This document shows, in pieces, positions 8,641-15,599 of a stretch of 46,307 nt of DNA. The position numbers and the translations under genes are program-made. This DNA is from an uncultured Verrucomicrobiota bacterium (GTDB lineage Bacteria > Verrucomicrobiota > Kiritimatiellia > Kiritimatiellales > Tichowtungiaceae). The stretch spans positions 1 through 46,307 of the forward strand of contig CAIKWE010000046.1 in assembly GCA_903831085.1 (NCBI GenBank), written 5' to 3'. Positions within the stretch are counted from its first letter, which is position 1. The number at the start of each line of letters is the position of its first letter. Below the pieces are notes generated by a model, which had not been told where the DNA came from, made no database searches, and saw nothing but the letters and a program-made list of their open reading frames with translations.

Positions 8641-9255
8641 ATGAAAACACGGATAAAGATTGCCGGGCTGTTGCTGTTTTTTACTCCTCTCATTGTCGCA
8701 GGAGCGAGCATCACTCTTCCTGCGAACCAGTGGGTACCTGTTTCACCCGCTTATTACTCAGCATTCGAGGAGATTTCTAATATATTTCCGAATGTTGTTA
8801 TCGGTACATACGTCCGACTTTGGTCCACAGATGTTCAAGGCTGGAGAACTTTTGCAAGGGCGCCGCGGAGCGGATGGGGACTTCAAGGGACGAACAGGGT
8901 GCCGCCGGGCTGTGGACTTTTTATAAACAGTCCCACGCAGGCGACTGTGACTATTGGTTCAGGTTCCAGTTCTTCGCCTTGGACAAGCATCGGCATTAAT
9001 AAAGTACAGGGTTATAACTTTATTGCTTACCCCTATTCAAACGTGGTGTTTCAAAGTACAGAGCTTGCTAAAACAGCCGCTACTGGCGATAAAATCTCAC
9101 TGCGGGATGACTCAAACACAAATAGCGTTTGGGTTACTTACAGCAAACTTCGACAGGGTTGGTCATCTGGCGCAACAAATCTTATACTGCAAAATGGCAG
9201 TGCGTTTTTCTATCTCTCGTATACGAATTCCACCGTATATGAAGTTCAGCCCTAG
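8641..9255 (+). CDS. Small secreted protein of unknown function
   Basis: I place the start at 8641 (MKTRIKIAG), with GGAAGGGAA about eight bases upstream; an ATG at 8623 in the same frame has no clear site. The 204-residue product has a signal peptide (hydrophobic stretch GLLLFFTPLIVAGA), then an all-beta-looking, Ser/Thr/Asn/Trp-rich chain with repeated elements such as VRLWSTD, GCGLFINSP and GSAFFYLSYTN. I do not recognise the family. It ends 45 bases before the large BspA-type gene on the same strand and may be co-transcribed with it, suggesting a surface or extracellular role. Confidence 0.7.
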   Translation: MKTRIKIAGLLLFFTPLIVAGASITLPANQWVPVSPAYYSAFEEISNIFPNVVIGTYVRLWSTDVQGWRTFARAPRSGWGLQGTNRVPPGCGLFINSPTQATVTIGSGSSSSPWTSIGINKVQGYNFIAYPYSNVVFQSTELAKTAATGDKISLRDDSNTNSVWVTYSKLRQGWSSGATNLILQNGSAFFYLSYTNSTVYEVQP

Positions 9256-9300
9256 ACCTCGGAATGATTTTTATTTTGAAACCTACTGATCGGAAATAAA

Positions 9301-12300
9301 ATGAAAAAAATAGCAACCATGTTATTGCTGGGCTTTGTGGCAACTTCGTATGGCGTCGTAAATATCAATTGGTCAGCCAGCGCCGGGTTTTACTTTAGTG
9401 CCGATCCTTCCGTAGGAATTTTGGGAAATGGCACAGGGAATTCGACTATAGCGCAACTGTGGTACAGTCCCGACGATGTCATGGATCCGCCGGTTTTTAC
9501 AGGCATAGGAAATGACGTGCTGTGGGATACGGTTATCATCACCGAAGATAGCATTCCAGGAAACTTGGATGATTACGCCGGTTTTGCAAAAAACTATACA
9601 GCGCCGATGACTAACGGATATGTGTATGCGAGGATATTTCAGGACAACGGTGTACAGGCCGGTGACTGGTATTATTCCACCCCGATGTCAGTTCTGATGG
9701 ATTGCACCGAGACCACCCCCCAGCAAATCATAGAGATGAACACGGATCTGATTCAAGGGAATGCCCTTGATTCCGGTTCGAATGTTGCCCGTGTAGCGTC
9801 GAGTAGCGTGCTGCTGACAGTTAATAACGGCACTGGCGGAGGTTCCTACACCAATCAGCAGGTAGTGACGATTACTGCCAGTAATGCTCCGTCCGGGAAG
9901 ACCTTTGACCAGTGGATTGGCGACACACAGTATGTGGCTGGCGTAACCTCTTCACCAGCCATAGTGACCATGCCCGCACAGGATATTTCTCTAACGGCAA
10001 CGTACAAAGATAACTTTTACACGCTGACGGTTAGCGGAGGAACGGGCAGCGGGTCGTACACCAACCAGCAGCAGGTGACGATTGCGGCAAATGCGCCGGT
10101 AAACGGGAGAACCTTTAATCAGTGGACCGGATCTGTTCAATATGTGGCGAGTGTAACCTCTTCGCCGACCACGGTGACCATGCCGGCACAGGCGGTCACT
10201 CTGACCGCGACGTACACCGATAATTTTAACTATACGACAAATGCCGACAACACGATCAACATCACCAGATACAAAGGTTCTGCCGGTACAGTGGCTATTC
10301 CCAGCATAATTAACAGCCTGCCGGTTGCGACCATCGGGGGTTCGTCGTTCAAGTCCAATTCCATTTTGACCGATGTCACGATTCCGAATAGTGTCACGAA
10401 TATCGGAAGTTCGGCGTTCTCTTACTGTGTCGGCCTGACCAACGCAACGATCGGCAATGGGGTCACTAACATTGGACTCTCGGCATTCAGTTACTGTACG
10501 AGCCTGACAAGAGTTACGATTCCCGACAGTGTTACCAGAATCGAGAACACGGCGTTCAGTGGCTGCGCCAGCCTAACCAACGCCTTGATCGGCAACGGTG
10601 TCGCCAGTATCGGGAATAGTGCATTTCAGTCCTGCAGCAATCTGACTAGCGCCACAATCGGCAACAGCGTCACGGTCATTGGAACAAATGCGTTCAATTC
10701 CTGCGTTAGTCTGACCAGCGTCACGATTCCCGACAGCGTCATCAATATCGGGAATTTTGCTTTTAGATACTGCACCGGCATGACCAACGCCATAATTGGC
10801 AACAGTGTTGCTGCCATTGGAATGAGTGCGTTTAACGGTTGCGTCAGTCTGAGTAGCGCCATAATTGGCAACAGTGTCACAACCATCGGAACCAATGCGT
10901 TCAGTTCCTGCGTCAGTCTGAAAAATATTACGATTCCCGGCAGTGTTACCAGGATAGAGAACACGGCGTTCAAGAGTTGCAGTAATCTGACTAGTGCCAT
11001 AATCGGCAATAGTGTAACCAATATCGGGGACTGGGCGTTTCAGGACTGCACCAGTCTGGGCGGCGTCACGATTCCCAACAGCGTTACTGCCATTGGATCA
11101 GGTGCATTTAATGGTTGCGCCAGCTTGAGTAGCGTCACGATCCCAAACAGCGTCATTACCCTCGGGGATCAGGTGTTCAGGTACTGCAACGGCCTGACCA
11201 ACGCCATAATCGGCAACAGTGTTACGACCATCGGAACCAATGCTTTTAATGGCTGCGCCAGCCTGATCAGCGTCACGATCCCAAACAGTGTCACTGCCAT
11301 TGGATTAAGCGCATTTAATGGCTGCGCCAGCCTGAAAAGTGTCACGATTCCCAACAGCGTCACCAGTATCGGGAGTTCAACATTCATTAACTGCACGAGT
11401 CTGACCAACGCCATAATCGGCAACGGCGTTACTGCCATCGAAATCAATACGTTTAATGGCTGCGTCAGTCTGAGTAGCGCCATAATTGGCAACAGTGTTA
11501 CGACCATTGGAACCAATGCTTTTAATGGCTGCACCAGCTTGAGTAGCGTTACGATCCCCGATAGCGTCACAACTATCGCTACTGGGGCATTCAAGTCCAA
11601 CTCCGCTCTGGCCTTTGTTACAATTCCCAACAGCGTCACCAGCATCGGGGCGGGGGGCGGGTCTGGGTCGTTCTCTTTCTGTAACAGCCTAACCAACGCA
11701 ACGATTGGCAACAGTGTCACCGTCATTGGAGACAATACGTTCAAGTCCTGCTCCAGCCTGAGCAGCGTCGCGATTCCAAACAGTGTCATTACTATCGGGA
11801 ATAATGCGTTCTCTTCCTGCACCAGCCTGACCAATGCAATGATCGGAAACGGCGTCACTGTTATCGGAACCAACGCATTTAATTTCTGCTCTAGTCTGAG
11901 TAGCGTCACAATCCCGAACAGCGTCGCCAGTATTGGAGACGGGGCTTTTGGTTTCTGCTCCAGTCTGACGGCGATAACGGTGACCGAGCCCAATGCATTC
12001 TATGGCAGTGTGGACGGAGTTTTATTCGACGAAGGCCTGACCACGCTCATCCAATACCCTGGAGGCAAAGCCGGACGCTACACGGTTTCCAGTAATGTCA
12101 CCAGCATCGTGGCTTTGGCAGTTGCCGGTTGTGTAAACCTGACCGGCATCACGATCAGCAGCGGTGTCGCCAACATTGGAGACACAGCGTTCTCTAACTG
12201 CACCAGCCTGGCGGAAGTCTATTTTGAGGGCAATGCCCCTGCGATTGGTACGAATGTATTCGCCGGTGCCGCCAATGCGACCATCTATTATCTGTCATGG

Positions 12301-12717
12301 ACCACGGGCTGGACGAATCCGTGGGCTGATCGGCCGGCCGTGGTGTGGCAACGGGATTTGGACGGGAACGGAATTCCTGACTGGTGGGAACGGCAGTATT
12401 TCGGGGGACTTACGAATGGCAATTCCTCCGCGATTTGCTCCAACGGGATCAACACTGTACGAGAAGCTTATATCGCTGGACTAAATCCGAATGACTCGCA
12501 GAGCCGATTGCAGATTTCCGATCTCCGATCTTCGAATGCCGGGAAGGTGTTGGGGTGGAATGCGGCCTCCGGGCGCGTTTACTCAGTCTACTGGTCAACC
12601 AATCTGATGTCTGGGTTCCAATGTCTGGAAAGCAACATTCCGTGGACACGAACCAGCTTTACCAACTCAATCGTTGCTCCGCGCGGGTTCTATAAAATCG
12701 ATGTAAGGCTGGAATAG
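9301..12717 (+). CDS. Large BspA-like LRR surface protein with InlB-type B-repeats
   Basis: The 1138-residue product starts with a signal peptide (MKKIATMLLLGFVATSYG). Residues 20-165 are a beta-rich domain I do not recognise. Two divergent InlB/bacterial-repeat modules follow (about 170-310; each has GTGxGSYTNQQ, then WxGxxQYVAxVTSSP and VTMPAQ). From about 335 to 960 come some 27 BspA/TpLRR repeats of 23 residues, often alternating TIPNSVTxIG and IIGNSVTxIGTNAFNGC types. A cap (VYFEGNAP, IYYLSWTTGW), a calcium-loop-like linker (DLDGNGIPDWWERQYFGG) and a C-terminal domain (VYSVYWSTNLMSGF) common in PVC secreted proteins complete it. A role in adhesion or matrix binding is inferred from the family. 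The upstream ribosome site is weak (GGAAATAAA). Confidence 0.92.
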   Translation: MKKIATMLLLGFVATSYGVVNINWSASAGFYFSADPSVGILGNGTGNSTIAQLWYSPDDVMDPPVFTGIGNDVLWDTVIITEDSIPGNLDDYAGFAKNYTAPMTNGYVYARIFQDNGVQAGDWYYSTPMSVLMDCTETTPQQIIEMNTDLIQGNALDSGSNVARVASSSVLLTVNNGTGGGSYTNQQVVTITASNAPSGKTFDQWIGDTQYVAGVTSSPAIVTMPAQDISLTATYKDNFYTLTVSGGTGSGSYTNQQQVTIAANAPVNGRTFNQWTGSVQYVASVTSSPTTVTMPAQAVTLTATYTDNFNYTTNADNTINITRYKGSAGTVAIPSIINSLPVATIGGSSFKSNSILTDVTIPNSVTNIGSSAFSYCVGLTNATIGNGVTNIGLSAFSYCTSLTRVTIPDSVTRIENTAFSGCASLTNALIGNGVASIGNSAFQSCSNLTSATIGNSVTVIGTNAFNSCVSLTSVTIPDSVINIGNFAFRYCTGMTNAIIGNSVAAIGMSAFNGCVSLSSAIIGNSVTTIGTNAFSSCVSLKNITIPGSVTRIENTAFKSCSNLTSAIIGNSVTNIGDWAFQDCTSLGGVTIPNSVTAIGSGAFNGCASLSSVTIPNSVITLGDQVFRYCNGLTNAIIGNSVTTIGTNAFNGCASLISVTIPNSVTAIGLSAFNGCASLKSVTIPNSVTSIGSSTFINCTSLTNAIIGNGVTAIEINTFNGCVSLSSAIIGNSVTTIGTNAFNGCTSLSSVTIPDSVTTIATGAFKSNSALAFVTIPNSVTSIGAGGGSGSFSFCNSLTNATIGNSVTVIGDNTFKSCSSLSSVAIPNSVITIGNNAFSSCTSLTNAMIGNGVTVIGTNAFNFCSSLSSVTIPNSVASIGDGAFGFCSSLTAITVTEPNAFYGSVDGVLFDEGLTTLIQYPGGKAGRYTVSSNVTSIVALAVAGCVNLTGITISSGVANIGDTAFSNCTSLAEVYFEGNAPAIGTNVFAGAANATIYYLSWTTGWTNPWADRPAVVWQRDLDGNGIPDWWERQYFGGLTNGNSSAICSNGINTVREAYIAGLNPNDSQSRLQISDLRSSNAGKVLGWNAASGRVYSVYWSTNLMSGFQCLESNIPWTRTSFTNSIVAPRGFYKIDVRLE
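10330..11990 (+). repeat. Tandem 69-bp LRR-encoding repeats
   Basis: About 24 consecutive 69-bp units encode the 23-residue LRRs. Unit starts are marked by recurring ACGATTCCCAACAGCGTCAC-like sequence. The third codon position varies moderately, so the array is not freshly amplified. A similar array occupies 1-610 in the same orientation. Confidence 0.8.
12506..12540 (+). repeat. Array of five 7-bp units inside the BspA-like gene
   Basis: Five contiguous heptamers of consensus GAT(T/C)TCC fill this stretch with no gaps. They encode the low-complexity peptide RLQISDLRSS just before the C-terminal domain. Similar peptides from heptamer arrays recur in PVC genomes. Confidence 0.65.
12615..12631. 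repeat. One-mismatch copy of the TTTCCA palindrome in the BspA-like gene
   Basis: GTTCCA, spacer ATGTC, TGGAAA, encoding part of GFQCLES. The homologous position in the pseudogene at 13885 is an exact copy. Confidence 0.5.
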
Positions 12718-12883
12718 GGCATCTTTCCAAAATGGGAGGGGGCTTGTTTCCTTGGCGGCCGCTTTTTGACTTGGTAGTGTGCCCAAAAACAAGGGGCGTA
12801 CAGATTGATGAACGTATAACACGAGGTTGATTAAAAAGTAATGTAGCGGGCATTTAATCTCGTGGAACCAGATAGGAATAAAA

Positions 12884-13831
12884 ATGAAAACAAACCGCAT
12901 CCGTCCGAACACAATGACTATCCTCGCAATGATCGGTCTCGTTTCCTTCGCCGTCAATGCGTCTGGAGCCGAACTCTCAGCAAAAGCGTCTGTGCTGCCG
13001 GAAGAACTCCGCAAGGGGCTGGTTCTTTATTACAGCTTTGATAGCGGGCCGCTTGCGGCAGGGATCGCTGACGAGAGCGGACAAGGAAATGATGGGCGAC
13101 CCATCAATGTTGATTGGGTGAAAGACGGCCATCAAGGCGGCGCGGCCAGCTTCGGTTTGACCAACAGCTATATCACCGTGCCGGACAGAACGAATCTCAA
13201 TCCGCCCGTCTTGACTTTGGCCGCGTGGATCAAGACCTCGAATAACACTTGGGGATACATTTTCGATAAGGGCTTTGGAGAGGGTTATGTCCTAGGAATA
13301 TACCCACAAAGAGGAGGATTAGTGTTTTTGAAAGTGAAGAAAGCTTTTGCCCAGCCCGAAATTAAGGTGACGGACGGACAATGGCGTCAGGTCGTCGGCA
13401 CCTATGATGGCAAGGAGGTTAAAATGTATATAAACGGGTGGCTAGTTGATCAAAGGCCTTGGGTAGGAAAGGTGCCGCGCACCCCATATGACCTGACTAT
13501 CGGCGCATACAATTTGACTATCGCCGCGAACCGTTCCAACGCCTTGAGCAAGGCCGGAGCTTCCTTTAATGGCCTAATGGACGATGTGATGATGTTTAAT
13601 CGCGCCCTGTCTGACGACGAAGTCCAGACATTGTTCAAGGCGCAAGGCGGGGTGCTCGGGCCAAAACTTGAAAATCCCGCTCCAGTCGCCAGAACACCGG
13701 CAAGGCCAGCCGCACAGAATAAACCCGGCGCGGACGAGCGCCTAAAACAGATCAAGCAACTCTTCGATCAAGGCCTGATCGATAAAGAAACCTACGACCG
13801 AAAAGTAAAAGAAATCGTGGATTCAATCTAG
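12884..13831 (+). CDS. Secreted LamG (ConA-like) domain protein with C-terminal SHOCT domain
   Basis: The 315-residue product starts with a signal peptide (cleavage near VNASGA, about residue 29). Residues 45-245 form a LamG/concanavalin-like jelly roll: LVLYYSFD at the start, GNDGRPINVDW, LTLAAWIKTS, WRQVVGTYDGKEVKMYINGW and FNGLMDDVMMFNRALSDDEV at the end. A Pro/Ala linker leads to residues 285-315 (ERLKQIKQLFDQGLIDKETY), a SHOCT short C-terminal domain typical of oligomerising proteins. LamG domains bind glycans or act as lectins; the ligand is unknown. The gene sits between two homologous BspA-type C-terminal segments (end of the 9301 gene and the stub at 13880), suggesting insertion into or beside a duplicated BspA gene. 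Confidence 0.85.
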   Translation: MKTNRIRPNTMTILAMIGLVSFAVNASGAELSAKASVLPEELRKGLVLYYSFDSGPLAAGIADESGQGNDGRPINVDWVKDGHQGGAASFGLTNSYITVPDRTNLNPPVLTLAAWIKTSNNTWGYIFDKGFGEGYVLGIYPQRGGLVFLKVKKAFAQPEIKVTDGQWRQVVGTYDGKEVKMYINGWLVDQRPWVGKVPRTPYDLTIGAYNLTIAANRSNALSKAGASFNGLMDDVMMFNRALSDDEVQTLFKAQGGVLGPKLENPAPVARTPARPAAQNKPGADERLKQIKQLFDQGLIDKETYDRKVKEIVDSI

Positions 13832-13879
13832 AACTGGGGTTCCTGCCCAATATTCATAGAGTTTATTCCCTGCCTCCAT

Positions 13880-13990
13880 CAGGGTTTCCAATGTCTGGAA
13901 AGCAATATCCCATGGACGCAAGGTAGCTTCACCAACTCAACCGCCGTTCCTCGCGGGTTCTACAGAATCGATGTCCAGTTGGAAAAATAA
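13880..13990 (+). pseudogene. Orphan C-terminal stub of a BspA-like gene
   Basis: Reading from 13880 gives QGFQCLESNIPWTQ, then SFTNSTAVPRGFYRIDVQLEK and a TAA at 13988. This is nearly identical to the last 35 residues of the 9301 gene (GFQCLESNIPWTRTSFTNS, then PRGFYKIDVRLE). No start codon or upstream part of such a gene is present; the in-frame upstream sequence is not homologous and the LamG-SHOCT gene lies there instead. It is the 3' remnant of a second paralogue. Confidence 0.85.
13885..13901. repeat. Palindrome TTTCCA-N5-TGGAAA, copy 3
   Basis: Exact copy with spacer ATGTC, inside the BspA stub. Confidence 0.75.
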
Positions 13991-14021
13991 TCTGGAAACG
14001 TTCAACAGGATCGTAAAAACG

Positions 14022-14059
14022 GCCTCGAATCGAGGCTTGCTCCGGAGGCCGGGCTCCGG
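14022..14059. other. Two consecutive GC-rich hairpins before the NYN-like gene
   Basis: GCCTCGA and TCGAGGC flank one base at 14022-14036; CCGGAG and CTCCGG flank six bases at 14042-14059. They lie between the BspA stub and the gene at 14156. They may end upstream transcription or belong to the leader of the next gene; no U-tract is present. Confidence 0.4.
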
Positions 14060-14155
14060 TACCTTCCTCGACCTTACAAAACGCGTCGCCAGTCCATTCT
14101 GTTGTCTGATTGAAACGGTGCCGCAGTAACCCTGAACATAGAGAAAGGAAGAACC

Positions 14156-14785
14156 ATGGGGCTCTTCGGAAAAACAAAAAGCGTACTGGTGGTTGATACG
14201 GCCGCCGTACTCAAGACCAAAGGTGTGCGCGGACGTGCCTTGCCGCGTCAGCAACTCCAGCTTCTGCGCTCACTCTCCCGCATTGTGCAGCGCGAGAAAC
14301 TCACCGTTACCGCCGTTCTGGTCGGCGCGCCGTTGGATAAAGCACCGCACAACAAGGTGTTCGAGGATGTGCGGGTGCGTTATGCCAAGTCGGAAGAGGC
14401 GTTGACCAAAGAACTGCTCAGCGCGCTCCGGCAGGCCGGTTCCACCGGTGTGCTGGTGACGGAAGATGTCGCTCTGGAAACCCGCGTGATCCGCTCCGGC
14501 GGGGCCACTCTGCGGGTTTCAACGTTCCGCAAGCTGCTGGATGACGGCAACGAGCAGAACGAAAACAGCGGCGGCGGCAACTACAATAACAACAACCGCC
14601 CGCAGCGCAACGACCGGCGTGATCGCGATCGCGGCCGCGACCGGGATCGCGGCCCGCGTCAAAACCGTGGCGGCAATCAGCAACAGGGGCAGCAGCAACA
14701 GCAGCAGCGTCCGGCGGAAGAACAAGTTGAAGAGCGCGATAGCGGCAAGGACACCATCAGTCAGATGATTGATTTGGTGGAGTGA
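14156..14785 (+). CDS. NYN/PIN-like (YacP-related) domain protein with disordered RNA-binding-type tail
   Basis: The start ATG at 14156 follows GAAAGGAAGAA. Residues 8 to about 128 match the NYN_YacP pattern: SVLVVDTAAVL, a helix, VTAVLVGAP, VRVRYAKSEEA and STGVLVTEDVALETRVIRSGGA. The family are RNA-binding or RNA-cleaving PIN-like proteins. The usual VDGYN motif reads VDTAA and the AD pair after the Y is absent, so catalysis is doubtful. Residues 130-195 are an Asn/Gly, Arg/Asp and Gln-rich low-complexity segment with RDRGRDRDRG and a run of Qs, typical of proteins that condense with RNA. A short acidic C-terminus ends SQMIDLVE. Transcription converges with hpt. Confidence 0.7.
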   Translation: MGLFGKTKSVLVVDTAAVLKTKGVRGRALPRQQLQLLRSLSRIVQREKLTVTAVLVGAPLDKAPHNKVFEDVRVRYAKSEEALTKELLSALRQAGSTGVLVTEDVALETRVIRSGGATLRVSTFRKLLDDGNEQNENSGGGNYNNNNRPQRNDRRDRDRGRDRDRGPRQNRGGNQQQGQQQQQQRPAEEQVEERDSGKDTISQMIDLVE

Positions 14786-14786
14786 A

Positions 14787-14877
14787 GATTGGAATACTGG
14801 AACGGTGGAATGGTGGAAGGTTGGTATAGATAGATTTACCAGTCTCCCAATATTACATTATTCCATTTTTCCATTCT
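14787..14877. repeat. Paired inverted arrays of 8-bp units between the NYN-like gene and hpt
   Basis: Arm 1 (14787-14825) is four to five octamers of consensus A(C/T)GGTGGA read on the plus strand. Arm 2 (14839-14877) is five octamers of consensus AATGGAAT read on the minus strand. About 14 bases separate them. Arm 2 supplies the stop codon and last six codons of hpt (ENGKME). The arms can pair imperfectly as an extended hairpin between convergent genes. Confidence 0.55.
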
Positions 14878-15412
14878 CAAAGGTGACTTTGGCGATGTAG
14901 GGCAGTTCGCGGTAGCGATTGTCGTAGTCGAGGCCGTAGCCGACCACAAACACATCATCGACGGGAAAGCCGGTGTAGTCCGCCTCTATCTTAGCCGCGC
15001 GGTTGGCTTTCTTATCCAGCAGAACACAGGTTCGTACTGAACGGGCGCCGCGCTTCAGAAAGAGCTCTTTGGCAAAAGCGAGCGTCCGCCCGCTGTCGAG
15101 AATATCGTCCACAATCACCACGTCCGCGCCGCGCAGGTCTTCGTCCGTGTCGTGACATATCCGCACCGTTCCTCCCGATTCGGTGCCGCTGCCGTAGCTT
15201 GAGAGCGTGATGAAGTCGATCCGCGGGTGCAGATTGTATTCTGCGAAGCCGCGCACAAGGTCGGCCAGAAAAATAAAACCGCCGCGCAGAACACCGATCA
15301 TCACCAGATTTTCGGTTTCACAGCTTCCCGCGATTTCATGAATCAGGGCGCGGACGCGCTGCTGAATCTGCTCGCTGGTAAACAGCACGTCACGGACATG
15401 GTGAGTTCTCAT
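14858..15412 (-). CDS. hpt: Hypoxanthine phosphoribosyltransferase
   Basis: This enzyme salvages hypoxanthine or guanine with PRPP to give IMP or GMP in the cytoplasm. The start at 15412 (MRTHHVRD) has GGAGAAAG upstream; a GTG at 15436 in frame is less likely. The 184-residue length is normal. Visible motifs are the MIGVLRGGFIFLADL loop, the ITLSSYGSG flexible loop, the PRPP-binding VVIVDDILDSGRTL and the C-terminal FVVGYGLDYDNRYRELPYI. The gene converges with the NYN-like gene, and its last codons lie in an octamer repeat. Confidence 0.96.
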   Translation of the reverse strand: MRTHHVRDVLFTSEQIQQRVRALIHEIAGSCETENLVMIGVLRGGFIFLADLVRGFAEYNLHPRIDFITLSSYGSGTESGGTVRICHDTDEDLRGADVVIVDDILDSGRTLAFAKELFLKRGARSVRTCVLLDKKANRAAKIEADYTGFPVDDVFVVGYGLDYDNRYRELPYIAKVTFENGKME

Positions 15413-15509
15413 AGGATCTTTCTCCGTTGATTGCACGGAGCCGACATTAGGTTTAAAGCGGCCCCGATGGAACTCAAAATTGCCAGCGGGGTTCTTGAAT
15501 CTGCGGATC

Positions 15510-15598
15510 GGTTATTTGTTATTCGGTATTGGTTATTTGGGGGGATGGCCGGTACATTCTTCTTGTCTTACCAATAACGAATAACCAATAACTAATGC
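15510..15598. repeat. Paired inverted arrays of 7-bp units upstream of gltX
   Basis: 15510-15537 is four exact-length heptamers close to GGTTATT. 15571-15598 is four heptamers close to CCAATAA, roughly the reverse complement (second and fourth diverged). The arms are 33 bases apart and can pair imperfectly. The second arm ends one base before the gltX start codon, displacing any Shine-Dalgarno sequence. Confidence 0.65.
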
Positions 15599-15599
15599 C

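Noticed and set aside
10626-11993. Long minus-strand open frames (131 and 274 codons) opposite the LRR region, and a similar one at 378-563
   Set aside because: They are shadows of the 69-bp repeats: the antisense frame repeats with the same 23-codon period (MVTLLPIMALVRL) and has no ribosome site.
12718-12883. Promoter for the LamG-SHOCT gene (TATAAC at 12815)
   Set aside because: No acceptable -35 hexamer lies 15-19 bases upstream, so the match is too weak to annotate.
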